DNA of 64,000 nt from Verrucomicrobia bacterium S94. Its GTDB lineage: Bacteria; Verrucomicrobiota; Kiritimatiellia; Kiritimatiellales; Pontiellaceae. The position numbers and the translations under genes are program-made. Positions 1 to 8,508 of this stretch are shown piece after piece. Position 1 is the stretch's first letter; every line of letters starts with the position of its first letter. Below the pieces are notes generated by a model. It saw nothing but the letters and a program-made list of their open reading frames with translations, ran no database searches and was not told the DNA's origin. The stretch is taken from assembly GCA_004299845.1 (NCBI GenBank), contig CP036201.1, positions 992,001 to 1,056,000 of the forward strand. Direction: 5' to 3'.

Positions 1-162
1 GATAATGCGGACGCTCATCTGAAGCGCACCGTTATGGGCCGCGAAGTGGTGGTGGCCGTCACGGACGGAAAACTGGATTTCGGTCCGTGGGAATCGATTT
101 TCTATTATGAACTCGACGGGATGCGCGATAAACGCGTCCTCGTCAAGATCATCGGGGAATAG
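1..162 (+). CDS. yjbQ: YjbQ/UPF0047 family protein, C-terminal part
   Basis: This is the 3' end of a gene that begins before the window; 53 codons remain, then TAG. The sequence has the typical end of the YjbQ (UPF0047) family: an AHLK-like stretch near the start ([10 protein letters not shown]), then a [11 protein letters not shown] loop, then [15 protein letters not shown] at the very end. Family members are small trimeric beta-barrel proteins, some described as having a side activity in thiamine phosphate synthesis; the true role is unclear. It converges on the UDP-xylose synthase gene with only four bases between the stop codons, so there is no room for a separate terminator. Confidence 0.85.
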   Translation, partial: DNADAHLKRTVMGREVVVAVTDGKLDFGPWESIFYYELDGMRDKRVLVKIIGE

Positions 163-166
163 GCGG

Positions 167-1120
167 TTACTGTTTCAGCAGACCGTCAAAATATTCAATG
201 GTTTTCGCCAGGCCTTCTCGCAGTGGAACTTTCGGTTCCCAGCCGAGTTTTTCTTTGGCCAGCGTGATATCGGGTTTGCGCTGTTTCGGGTCGTCGGCTG
301 GCAGCGGCTCATAGACCAGTTTCGAGGATGAGTTGGTCAGTTCAATCACATTTTCCGCCAGTTCGATCATGGTGAATTCTCCGGGATTGCCGATGTTGAT
401 AGGACCGGTGATTTCATCGGGGGAATTCATCAGGCGGATCCATCCTTCAATCAGGTCGGAAACATAGCAGAAAGAACGGGTCTGTGTTCCGTCGCCGTAA
501 ATCGTGATGTCTTCGCCGCGCAGGGCCTGCATGATGAAGTTGGAAACAACCCGGCCATCGTGCGGATGCATGCGGGGACCGTAGGTGTTGAAAATGCGGA
601 CCACTTTAATGCGCAGGTTGTGCTGACGCCAGTAATCGAAAAAGAGGGTTTCGGCGCAGCGTTTTCCTTCGTCGTAACAGGAGCGGATGCCGATGGGGTT
701 GACGTGGCCCCAGTAGGATTCCGGCTGCGGGTGGACATCCGGATCGCCGTAGACTTCTGACGTCGATGCCTGGAAAACCTTGGCTTTCACGCGTTTGGCC
801 AGTCCAAGCACATTGATGGCGCCGTGAACGCTGGTTTTCGTGGTCTGCACGGGATCAAACTGGTAGTGAACCGGAGAAGCCGGACAGGCGAGATTGTAGA
901 TTTCGTCGACCTCGACATAGAACGGGAACGTGACGTCGTGACGCATCAGCTCAAAGTAAGGATTGCTCATCAGGTGTGCAATATTGGCCTTCCGCCCGGT
1001 GAAGAAGTTATCCATGCAGATGACATCGCATCCTTCGTCCAGCAGCCGTTCACAGAGAAAGGATCCCAGGAAACCGGCACCTCCGGTTACGAGCACCCGC
1101 TTTTTGATAACATTCTTCAT
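167..1120 (-). CDS. uxs: UDP-glucuronate decarboxylase (UDP-xylose synthase)
   Basis: An extended short-chain dehydrogenase that converts UDP-glucuronate to UDP-xylose, a cytosolic NAD-dependent step that supplies xylose for exopolysaccharide or glycans. The N-terminus has the Rossmann motif [12 protein letters not shown]. The catalytic Ser/Thr-Glu (STSEVYG), Tyr and Lys (CYDEGKR) follow in order, as do the UXS hallmarks [20 protein letters not shown] and [10 protein letters not shown]. About 317 residues is the normal bacterial length. I chose the ATG at 1120 because GGGGA lies 8 bases before it; an ATG at 1135 would add only five residues and has no ribosome binding site. Divergent from the aminotransferase gene. 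Confidence in the family is high. Confidence 0.93.
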   Translation of the reverse strand: MKNVIKKRVLVTGGAGFLGSFLCERLLDEGCDVICMDNFFTGRKANIAHLMSNPYFELMRHDVTFPFYVEVDEIYNLACPASPVHYQFDPVQTTKTSVHGAINVLGLAKRVKAKVFQASTSEVYGDPDVHPQPESYWGHVNPIGIRSCYDEGKRCAETLFFDYWRQHNLRIKVVRIFNTYGPRMHPHDGRVVSNFIMQALRGEDITIYGDGTQTRSFCYVSDLIEGWIRLMNSPDEITGPINIGNPGEFTMIELAENVIELTNSSSKLVYEPLPADDPKQRKPDITLAKEKLGWEPKVPLREGLAKTIEYFDGLLKQ

Positions 1121-1237
1121 AACGAAATTCCCCATTTATTTTTGTTTAGCACAATGGTCCCATCGGCGTAGGTTGAAATTAATTCCAATTCGCAGAGATT
1201 TAAGCAATGATCATCTGATTTAAATTTAAGGAGTATT

Positions 1238-2212
1238 ATGTCTGAATCGTTTGCCAAGCCCGTTGTCAGCCGCGATGAATGGATCGCTCGTCTTCCGGAC
1301 CGGGATAAGAAGCTCTATGCCATGTATTCATCGGTCACTGATTGTATTGTGACAGATCAGGCTGTGATGAACGTGCCGGTGGATGATCATATGGTTCATC
1401 GTGGCGACGGGGTCTTTGAATCGTTCAAATGTGTGAACGGCAGTCTGTACAATCTGGAGGATCATCTGGAGCGTCTGGAAAAATCGTGCCGTGCAGTGGG
1501 TATTGCGCTTCCGGTATCGCGGGAGGAGATGGGGCGGATTATTATTCAGACCGTGCGTGCCGGCGGACGGCCGAATGCGCTCATACGTCTGCTGCTTTCA
1601 CGCGGGCAGGGGACGATGGGGGTGAACCCCTATGCCTGTTATTATCCGGAAATCTATGTGGTGGTTTATGAGATGAAGGACGCGAAAATCGGACAGCTGC
1701 CGGAGGGGGCCAGTGTGGGGCTCAGCAAGATCCCGATCAAACCGGGTCTTTTTGCCCAGGTGAAAACCTGTAACTATCTACCGAATGTGCTCATGAAAAA
1801 AGAGGCGGTGGATATGGGGGTCGATTTTACCGTTTCGCTCGATGAAAACCGGTGTATTGCCGAAGGGGCGACAGAAAATATCGGTATAGTCACCCGCGGT
1901 AAGGAGCTGTTCATGCCGCCGCCGGACCGGGTGCTGGCCGGAACGACCGCCCGGCGGGCCATGGAGTTTGCGCAGCAGCTTAAAGCGAAGCGCATTCTGA
2001 CGAATGCGGAATTCCGGCCGATTAATCTCGGTGCGGTTCGGTCTGCAGCCGAGGTCCATATATACGGAACCACGCCGAACGTTACGCCGGTTACTGTATT
2101 TGACGGCAGCCCTGTCGGTGATGGAAAACCCGGGCCGATTGCACAGCGTCTTTTCGAGATGCTTAAAGAAGAGATGATTCCTGACAGCACACGTTTAACC
2201 AGGGTGTTTTAA
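1238..2212 (+). CDS. class IV PLP-dependent aminotransferase (BCAT/DAAT/ADC-lyase type)
   Basis: Fold-type IV PLP enzyme of 324 residues. The PLP lysine is probably K176 in the stretch AQVKTCNYLPNVL. The conserved Glu lies in CIAEGATENIG (about residue 209), and the N-terminal HRGDGVFESF segment matches the family entry motif. Members include branched-chain aminotransferase, D-amino-acid aminotransferase and aminodeoxychorismate lyase; the sequence does not decide between them. An AAGGAG ribosome binding site lies 5 bases before the ATG. The next gene starts two bases after its stop, so the two are translationally coupled. Confidence 0.85.
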   Translation: MSESFAKPVVSRDEWIARLPDRDKKLYAMYSSVTDCIVTDQAVMNVPVDDHMVHRGDGVFESFKCVNGSLYNLEDHLERLEKSCRAVGIALPVSREEMGRIIIQTVRAGGRPNALIRLLLSRGQGTMGVNPYACYYPEIYVVVYEMKDAKIGQLPEGASVGLSKIPIKPGLFAQVKTCNYLPNVLMKKEAVDMGVDFTVSLDENRCIAEGATENIGIVTRGKELFMPPPDRVLAGTTARRAMEFAQQLKAKRILTNAEFRPINLGAVRSAAEVHIYGTTPNVTPVTVFDGSPVGDGKPGPIAQRLFEMLKEEMIPDSTRLTRVF

Positions 2213-2214
2213 TT

Positions 2215-2679
2215 ATGGCTTTTGAAATTGAACGCAAATTTCTCGTGATTTCCGATGAGTGGAAGAATGCGGTGGTTGACTCCAGATCCTGCCGGCAGGG
2301 CTATCTGGTGACGGATCCGAAAAAAAGTGTGCGCGTTCGTGTGATGGGGGATCAGGGGTTTCTGACCGTTAAAGGTGCGACTGACGGGTTTTCACGTATG
2401 GAGTTTGAGTACGAAATCGACCTCGCCGACGCCCGCTATATGCTGATGCTCTGTGAGCAGCTGGTGGAAAAGACGCGCTATTATATTGAGCATGGAGGGC
2501 TGACCTGGGAAGTCGATGTGTTCGATGGGCTGAATGCCGGACTGGTGATGGCAGAAGTGGAGCTTGAATCCGAAAACCAGCACTTTGAAAAACCCGACTG
2601 GGCTGGAGAAGAAGTTTCAGAAGACGAACGGTATTTTAACGGCTATCTCTCGAAGCATCCGTTCAGTCAATGGAAATAG
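2215..2679 (+). CDS. CYTH domain protein (triphosphate tunnel metalloenzyme)
   Basis: A 154-residue protein consisting of a single CYTH domain. The signature ExExK is present at the N-terminus (FEIERKF), and alternating Arg/Lys/Glu strands follow (VRVRVMGDQGFLTVKG, FEYEIDL, WEVDVFDG), as expected for the charged tunnel that binds inorganic or organic triphosphates with divalent metal. Bacterial relatives act as tripolyphosphatases or thiamine triphosphatases, or as class IV adenylate cyclases; the short length fits the first group. It starts two bases after the aminotransferase and its 3' end overlaps the convergent glycosyltransferase-like gene by 17 bases. Confidence 0.88.
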   Translation: MAFEIERKFLVISDEWKNAVVDSRSCRQGYLVTDPKKSVRVRVMGDQGFLTVKGATDGFSRMEFEYEIDLADARYMLMLCEQLVEKTRYYIEHGGLTWEVDVFDGLNAGLVMAEVELESENQHFEKPDWAGEEVSEDERYFNGYLSKHPFSQWK

Positions 2680-3763
2680 ACGCCTCCCCGGCAAATCTAA
2701 GAATATGATCTGCGGCCAGTTCGGCACCGCCGCCCGGTATTTTTTCCGGTGGTTCCGGGGCGTTTTCTGTATTGGTGAGCGCGCGCTCCAGTTCGCCCGC
2801 ATAGAGTTCGGCATTAGGGATAAAGGTGTGGCGGCAGTAGCGCTTGATCGATTCAACGAGGATCGGATATTCAAGAAAATTTTTCCGGTCGGAATAGATG
2901 ATCGGTTTGTTGTTGGCGATACATTCGGAAACGATGCCGAATCCGGGTTTGGTTACCACATAGTCTACCGAGGCCACAATATCGGCAAAGCGGACGAGGT
3001 TGCGCGAAAGACAGCGTATGCCCGTTGTGCTCCAGTCGAGCGGTTCAACGGTAAAAAATTCATACCTTCGAAGGTGTGAAACTTTATCCAGAGCCGGACG
3101 GTCCAGGTTCAGGGCGGTAAAAGAAAGCAGTACCCAGGTTTTTTGTGGATCTGCGCCGGTGGCTTCCGCAATTCGCTCGCGATTCGGTGTTCCGGGGCTG
3201 GCGAGCAGCGGAAGTTCGATCCGGTTGGGGAAGATTTCCATCGATTCGGAAAAAGGCTGTTTAAGCAGCAGATCGGTTCGGCTGTAGACTTCGGCAAATT
3301 TGTCGACGAAGCGCTGCCAGCGTTTATCGGTTTCCGCAAACTCGGAGTAGATCCAGTTCCATCCGAAGTTGCCGCATCCAAGGTTGGGAACGGTTTCCTC
3401 TTGGGCGGCGGCCAGCGGGATGGCCGGAATATCGGCTACCACAACGCCGATGTTTTCGTTGCGCAGAAAGCGGCGTTCCTGATCGATCAGTTCTTTTTCA
3501 CGGCTGTAAAGTCGGATCAGGGCCTGAATGGAGGCCTCGAGGTCCACGCGGATGGAGTCTTTCTGAATCAGGCCGACGTCAAATATTCCGGGACGCAGTT
3601 CGATGTCGGGGAGCAGACGGCTTTTCATGAACTCTACGGGCAGGCCGGTTTTGACTATGATCGGCACTTCCGGTCGCACGGTTTTCAGAGCGTTGAGTAT
3701 ATCACAGGAGCGGGCGCCGTGTCCGTAGCCGTGCGCGGTAATGTAATAGGCGATTTTTTTCAT
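2663..3763 (-). CDS. MurG/arabinokinase-N-type glycosyltransferase-like protein
   Basis: A 366-residue cytosolic protein opening with KKIAYYITAHGYGHGAR. This glycine- and histidine-rich turn is seen in GT-B glycosyltransferases and in the N-terminal domain of plant L-arabinokinase-like proteins. A second Rossmann-like half contains VTKPGFGIVSECIANNKPIIY, which resembles the nucleotide-sugar-binding C-terminal half of MurG-like enzymes. No membrane segments are seen. The substrate is unknown. The ATG overlaps the stop of the upstream DUF456 gene in ATGA fashion, so these two are probably co-translated. Activity as a glycosyltransferase is inferred from fold similarity. Confidence 0.65.
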   Translation of the reverse strand: MKKIAYYITAHGYGHGARSCDILNALKTVRPEVPIIVKTGLPVEFMKSRLLPDIELRPGIFDVGLIQKDSIRVDLEASIQALIRLYSREKELIDQERRFLRNENIGVVVADIPAIPLAAAQEETVPNLGCGNFGWNWIYSEFAETDKRWQRFVDKFAEVYSRTDLLLKQPFSESMEIFPNRIELPLLASPGTPNRERIAEATGADPQKTWVLLSFTALNLDRPALDKVSHLRRYEFFTVEPLDWSTTGIRCLSRNLVRFADIVASVDYVVTKPGFGIVSECIANNKPIIYSDRKNFLEYPILVESIKRYCRHTFIPNAELYAGELERALTNTENAPEPPEKIPGGGAELAADHILRFAGEASISID

Positions 3764-4296
3764 GAGGTTATCGCAACGCCGATTGCAAGGAGGAGAGACA
3801 TCAGCACCGTCATGCCGATTTTAAGGAAGATAACGGCCAGTCGCGCAAAAACCGCACCGGTTGCAATGTGTGCAGCCTGCTCCGTTTTTTTCAGTCGGTT
3901 CTGTTCAACGAGAAAGGCGAAGATAAAGCTGCCGATCAGCATGCCCAGTAGATTTCCAATGATGGGTAATGGGATCAAACCGCCGAGAAAGAGTCCGGAA
4001 AATCCACCCATCGCCGCAGCAATGCCGGCCCGTTTTGATCCGCCGCGCTTTTGTACACCCCAGGTTCCGGCAAAGGCTTCAGCCACTTCGACACCGACAC
4101 AGAGCAGAGTGAAGAGGATTAAGGTCCCTACGTTTGGAAATTCCGGCCAGCGGTACCAGCTGATCAGTCCGGCGGCAGCAAGTACCAGCCAGGTTCCGGA
4201 AAGGGACAGGCAGGAAAGAATGAATGCCGAAAAGCAGAGCAGGGCGGCAAAGGAATAGATGCCGACCGAGCCCAGCGCCTGCCAGTCAAATTCCAT
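3760..4296 (-). CDS. DUF456 family membrane protein
   Basis: About 178 residues, nearly all in hydrophobic segments: an N-terminal pair (around YSFAALLCFSAFILSCLSL), the SLSGTWLVLAAAG turn typical of DUF456, then glycine-rich helices (GGFSGLFLGGLIPLPIIGNLLGM) and a C-terminal helix. The role of the family is unknown. A longer reading to 4395 would add an Arg/Pro-rich stretch that lies inside pepA, so I chose the Met at 4296, eight bases after the pepA stop. It overlaps the next gene by four bases (ATGA), and pepA, this gene and the glycosyltransferase-like gene probably form an operon. Confidence 0.8.
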   Translation of the reverse strand: MEFDWQALGSVGIYSFAALLCFSAFILSCLSLSGTWLVLAAAGLISWYRWPEFPNVGTLILFTLLCVGVEVAEAFAGTWGVQKRGGSKRAGIAAAMGGFSGLFLGGLIPLPIIGNLLGMLIGSFIFAFLVEQNRLKKTEQAAHIATGAVFARLAVIFLKIGMTVLMSLLLAIGVAITS

Positions 4297-4304
4297 GTGC
4301 TGCG

Positions 4305-5762
4305 TTAATCCCGGCTGCAGACCCACTGTACCAGGGTGCGGGCTCCGACGAGGGTGGCTCCGGGAGCCTGATACGGTTTGGCCGATTCCTCCCACGCGGT
4401 TCCGGCAATGTCGAAATGCGCCCAGGGAATGCCGTCCGGCACAAATTCCTGGAGAAATGCGGCTGCTGTGGCGGTGCCGGCGCCGCCGGATTTGCTGATG
4501 TTGGAAAGATCGGCGAAATCGGATTCCATGTCATCGGTATAGTCTTTAAAGAGTGGCAGCTGCCAGTGGCGTTCTCCGGCCTCTGCACCGTGTTTAATCA
4601 GAGTGTCGATCAGCTGCTGATCGTTCCCGAGAACGGCCGATGCCGCAGAGCCGAGGGCCACAATGCAGGCTCCGGTCAATGTAGCGAGATCAACGATCGC
4701 CTGCGGTTTGTAATCCGCAGCCAAACCTAGCGCATCCATCAGCACGAGCCGGCCTTCGGCATCGGTATTGAGGACCTCAACGGTTTTCCCCTTGTAGGCG
4801 GTTAGAATATCCCCCGGTCGGATGGCATTGGAGCCCGGCATGTTTTCGGCGGCACCCAGAATGCCGATCACGGGTGTTTTGGGTTTGATTTTCGCAATCA
4901 TCTGCATGGCGGTCAGTACAGCCATGCCGCCGCATTTATCGTAGCGCATCCAGCCCATGCCTTTTCCGGGTTTCAGCGAAATGCCGCCGGAATCGAAAGT
5001 GAGGGTTTTGCCGACCAGTACAATGGGGCGGACCTTTGTGTCCGTGCCTTTGTGCTCGAGTATGATCATGCGGGGTTCTTTGGCGCTGCCCTGGGAAACG
5101 CCGAGGATTCCGCCGCATCCTTTTTTCTCAAGCGCGGTTTTATTCATGATCCGGCAGTTGAGGCCGGTTTCTTCGGCCATTTTACGGGCCCAGTCGGCAA
5201 TGGATTCGGGGGTGGCCTGATTGCCGGGCATGTTGGCGATATCGGCCGTTGAAACAAGTGCTTCGCCGTGGGCTTGTGCTTTTTTGATGGCTGCACGCGA
5301 TTTCACTTTTCCGCAGAAGGTCAGCGAACAGGCCGGTTTTTTTTCTGCATCCGATTTGTTGATGTCATAGGTGTAGGTTCCCCAGGCGGCACCGCGGCCG
5401 GCGAGGAGATGGTAGCCGGCTTCGGAAACTCCCTTGAGTCGGATGGATGAAGCCATGGCAAAGGTTTTTAACCCGGCGGTTTTCCCTGTGCGTACGGCGG
5501 CGGCAGCGGCCTGTTCGAGCAGGGCGTTATGAAAATGTTCGGGTTCTCCGAGGCCGGTGACGATGATCTGTTTTCCGTCCATCGGAAAAACGGCGGTCTG
5601 TCCGGCTTTTCCTTTGAAGGCGGAGGTTTTAACGAGGGCGTCAACCTGCTTTGCAAGTGCGGTATTCCCGGCGGGAAGCAGGTTTTCCGATCCCTGGAAA
5701 AAAAGGATGAGTGCGTCTGTTCTGATGTCGGCCGGTGAGGCTGAGGATACTGAAATTTTCAT
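4305..5762 (-). CDS. pepA: leucyl aminopeptidase, M17 family
   Basis: Cytosolic di-zinc or di-manganese aminopeptidase of 485 residues that removes N-terminal amino acids from peptides. The C-terminal catalytic domain has the diagnostic NTDAEGRLVLMDAL signature, and before it GKTLTFDSGGISLKPG and YDKCGGMAVL, which carry the metal-binding Lys and Asp residues. The N-terminal third is the variable M17 macro-like domain. Some PepA proteins also bind DNA in Xer recombination; xerD is in the window but 38 kb away, so no link is claimed. First gene of a run of three closely spaced minus-strand genes. Confidence 0.95.
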   Translation of the reverse strand: MKISVSSASPADIRTDALILFFQGSENLLPAGNTALAKQVDALVKTSAFKGKAGQTAVFPMDGKQIIVTGLGEPEHFHNALLEQAAAAAVRTGKTAGLKTFAMASSIRLKGVSEAGYHLLAGRGAAWGTYTYDINKSDAEKKPACSLTFCGKVKSRAAIKKAQAHGEALVSTADIANMPGNQATPESIADWARKMAEETGLNCRIMNKTALEKKGCGGILGVSQGSAKEPRMIILEHKGTDTKVRPIVLVGKTLTFDSGGISLKPGKGMGWMRYDKCGGMAVLTAMQMIAKIKPKTPVIGILGAAENMPGSNAIRPGDILTAYKGKTVEVLNTDAEGRLVLMDALGLAADYKPQAIVDLATLTGACIVALGSAASAVLGNDQQLIDTLIKHGAEAGERHWQLPLFKDYTDDMESDFADLSNISKSGGAGTATAAAFLQEFVPDGIPWAHFDIAGTAWEESAKPYQAPGATLVGARTLVQWVCSRD

Positions 5763-5766
5763 AGAT

Positions 5767-6147
5767 CTATTGGACTCCTGCAGGAAGTTTTACATGGGGG
5801 TTGGCGGGGCGGTTGTTGACGGCGAAGCCGGCGCGTGCAATGGCTTCTTCAAAATTCATTTTCCGGATGGTGCTGCTCTGGTATTTCACGGTCATGGTCC
5901 GTGCCGGCAGATCGACGCTGCTGCTGACATAGCCCGGAATGGCTTTGAGTCTGTTTTGGATGTATGCTGCCGCAGCGGATGTTTTCATATCGGGTATATG
6001 ATAATCGGCAGAGACAATTTCCTTGCGAAAGCACCAGAACATGAAGGTCGGCTTGGAGTTCTGTTCTGTTAATCGGGCTTCATCGTCTTTACAGCCGCTC
6101 AGCATTAGCAGTGCGAGGGTTGAAAAAAATAGAGCTTTGCATTTCAT
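5767..6147 (-). CDS. lipoprotein with HMA-like fold lacking CxxC
   Basis: A 126-residue protein with a type II signal: a basic start, a hydrophobic core and lipobox LMLSGC with the cysteine at about residue 19. The mature part looks like a heavy-metal-associated ferredoxin-like fold: an amphipathic helix (AAAAYIQNRLKAIPGYVSS), the strand pair SSVDLPARTMTVKY, and FEEAIARAGF, which matches the second helix of HMA domains. The usual metal-binding CxxC is absent, so metal binding is unlikely by the standard mode. It lies four bases upstream of pepA. The function is unknown; the fold is an inference from pattern only. Confidence 0.55.
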   Translation of the reverse strand: MKCKALFFSTLALLMLSGCKDDEARLTEQNSKPTFMFWCFRKEIVSADYHIPDMKTSAAAAYIQNRLKAIPGYVSSSVDLPARTMTVKYQSSTIRKMNFEEAIARAGFAVNNRPANPHVKLPAGVQ

Positions 6148-6176
6148 GGTAAACCTTTCTGAACAGAATTTGTGTG

Positions 6177-8339
6177 TTACTCTAGTTCATGCATCAGTTG
6201 ATATCCATAAATATCCCGCCATTTTGGCGGAGTCTTGAAACCTTCGGCGATCAGTAGGCGGAAGCCGCTGACCTGATCGACGAGCGAGGGAAAAATCTCT
6301 TCGAAGATGTAGCAGAATTCATAATAATTACGATCCGCTTCCTCAAAGCGACCCTGAAGCTGGAGGGCAAGGCCGAGGCCGATCATGGGGCCCGGGCTGT
6401 CGGGATGTTTTTCGCGGACCCTTTCGTAAAGTGTGGCGGCGTCGGCATAGCGGCCCTGCAGAATAGATAGGTTGGCGGCCAGCAGCATGGCGTTATCGGC
6501 ATTGTCGGGATAAAATTTAATGATGGCCATACAGCTGGAAAGCGTACCTTCGATATTCCGCTCCATATAGGCACTGTTCATCTGCGCTTCGAGCATTTCC
6601 AGCGGCGGCGGCGCATTAAGCGCGCTGTAGATCAGGCGGACGCTTATGAGGGCGAAGAGGGTGGCTGAGATTATAATCAGGTCGCCGCGGTCGGCTTTGG
6701 CTTTCCGCATGAGTTTGAAGATATATCCGGAAACGGCACCTTTGGCGTGGTAGCGGTATTGGCGGATGGCCTGCACATTCATAATGAAGGCGCCGAGTAC
6801 GGGGTTGATCGGCAGGCGTTTTTCTTTTTCAACGGCCAGTCCATGCCATTCCACAAATCCCTGTAGTGTGATGCGGGAAAAATCGTTGAGCAATTGTCCG
6901 TTCGGATCGGCGGTTTTCAGGGCCTGGAAAACAAGCAGCTGCTGGAGCAGCGGGAACGAGTTATCATCCATTGCCGATTTCCGCCAGGTCAGGACACTCA
7001 GCCCGCCGGGCAGCTTTCCGGATTCCTTCACTTTTTCAAGTACGTTGATTTTATAGGTGTGCGGAAGGTCCGGCCAAAGCAGGGGAATGAATGATGGAAA
7101 TCCGCCCAGTGTACCCTCCCGGTCCCGCAGGAATGCGCGCGTGAAGGCATTGTCTTTCGGGTTCCAGAAGCGCTTAATAATATTGTTTTCAAGTGTGTTG
7201 CGTTCCGCCTCAAACAGGCCGGTGCTGGAGGTATGCTGTGCGGAGGCGGAAAGCATACGGTTCAGTGCATCAATTTCCGCCAGAAGAAGAACGGAAAGAT
7301 CTACCGTTGCCAGATCGGTTTTATAGAGCTCGGGAGAAAGGCACTCCGCCGAGTTTTTCCAGCAGTGAATGCCGGTCCGTTTGGGGTCAAAATGGTGGAG
7401 CATCCATTGAATGTGCCGCCGGAGCAGGGGGAGGACCGCGTTCAGAAAATCTTCATTTTTCCGGGTGTTCCATACGGTTTCGACGGTCTGGGCGAGAAGC
7501 GGTTTGGGGGCCTCAAGTGTGGAGTGGGCGGCATGCGGGGTAAAGTGGACCGGGATGGCTCCTGCACTGGTCTGGACTTTAAGGGTGCAGAGCAGGAGTT
7601 CTTCCGCCATCTCTATATCCAGCAGCTGCCAGGCCCGGGCCAGTGCAGGTATTTCGTTGATGTCCATCATCGGAATATCGGTGGATGATGCCTGACACCA
7701 GTGCAGAGGAATGTTTCCTTCGGGAGGACGCAGCGCTTTAAGCATGGATTCCGCACTGATTACTGCAAGCGCATCGTGATGCTGCATTTCTTCGAAAAGC
7801 GATGCCGCACCGGATCTCTTCTGAAGTTCGTTCTGAATGGCGGAGTCAAAATCGTCTGAGAGATAACGCTCTGCAATGCGTTTTGCTTCCGGTCGCAGGT
7901 GAGATTTGGTGATCAGGCAGAAATGCTGCTTTTGCACCGCCAGAAAAACCAGGTCATCTCCGATCTCAATCCATTGAAAGAGGTCTTCCTGGATTACCGG
8001 TTGTTCGGATATCAATGCGGGCGGAGCGATGCCTTCGAAATGTCCCCAGGCAACACCCGGTTCCGGAGACAGAACTTCGATGCCGGCTTTTTTATTTTTT
8101 CGAATGTGGTATGCGCAGAACCCATTGAACAGGAGGTTGGTACGGCTGTTTTTCGGGGGCGCGGTCTGCAGGGCCCATTCCGGTTGGTCGGTGTTGGCGG
8201 TGATATGGCCGGAGGTCTCCAGGGTGCGGAAAAACCGGTCAGAGCTGCTGGAGCGGTAGCTGGCACTGCAGCCGCGCGGCTCAATCGACCAGCCCGCTAT
8301 CCAAGGGTGGGCAGGATATGATCGGAAGGTAAATTTCAT
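6177..8339 (-). CDS. membrane-anchored (alpha/alpha)6 glucosidase-like protein with C-terminal TPRs
   Basis: About 720 residues (742 from the earlier ATG at 8405; neither start has a good ribosome binding site). The middle resembles the trehalase/GH63-type helical barrel: WNTRKNEDFLNAVLPLLRRHIQWM, then CWKNSAECL, FWNPKDNAFTRAF, and GGLSVLTWRKSAMDDNSFPLLQQLL. A single membrane segment follows (LIIISATLFALISVRLIY, about residue 575), and the last 150 residues contain two TPR-like helix pairs (NADNAMLLAANLSILQGRYADAATLYERV and its successor). A glycosidase-like domain tethered to TPRs across a membrane is unusual. Catalytic residues cannot be assigned with confidence. It stands alone between pepA's cluster and rpoD. 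Confidence 0.5.
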   Translation of the reverse strand: MKFTFRSYPAHPWIAGWSIEPRGCSASYRSSSSDRFFRTLETSGHITANTDQPEWALQTAPPKNSRTNLLFNGFCAYHIRKNKKAGIEVLSPEPGVAWGHFEGIAPPALISEQPVIQEDLFQWIEIGDDLVFLAVQKQHFCLITKSHLRPEAKRIAERYLSDDFDSAIQNELQKRSGAASLFEEMQHHDALAVISAESMLKALRPPEGNIPLHWCQASSTDIPMMDINEIPALARAWQLLDIEMAEELLLCTLKVQTSAGAIPVHFTPHAAHSTLEAPKPLLAQTVETVWNTRKNEDFLNAVLPLLRRHIQWMLHHFDPKRTGIHCWKNSAECLSPELYKTDLATVDLSVLLLAEIDALNRMLSASAQHTSSTGLFEAERNTLENNIIKRFWNPKDNAFTRAFLRDREGTLGGFPSFIPLLWPDLPHTYKINVLEKVKESGKLPGGLSVLTWRKSAMDDNSFPLLQQLLVFQALKTADPNGQLLNDFSRITLQGFVEWHGLAVEKEKRLPINPVLGAFIMNVQAIRQYRYHAKGAVSGYIFKLMRKAKADRGDLIIISATLFALISVRLIYSALNAPPPLEMLEAQMNSAYMERNIEGTLSSCMAIIKFYPDNADNAMLLAANLSILQGRYADAATLYERVREKHPDSPGPMIGLGLALQLQGRFEEADRNYYEFCYIFEEIFPSLVDQVSGFRLLIAEGFKTPPKWRDIYGYQLMHELE

Positions 8340-8444
8340 CCGGCAAATAGTGTTTGCTGCGGGGGAATTCTTCAAGTCAAATAAACCTGTGAAGCATACG
8401 TTCATATTTATGAAGGTTAAGGTTGACGGAGGGGCCGAAGTTGC

Positions 8445-8473
8445 TGTTTATTACTCGCTTTCTTCACTATAAT
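8445..8473 (+). promoter_or_regulatory. candidate sigma-70 promoter for rpoD
   Basis: A perfect TATAAT lies at 8468-8473, 35 bases before the rpoD ATG, with a weak TGTTTA 17 bases upstream as -35. The call rests mainly on the -10 element. Confidence 0.35.
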
Positions 8474-8508
8474 AGGTGGACTGTATACTTTTATAAATAA
8501 GGATCAAA

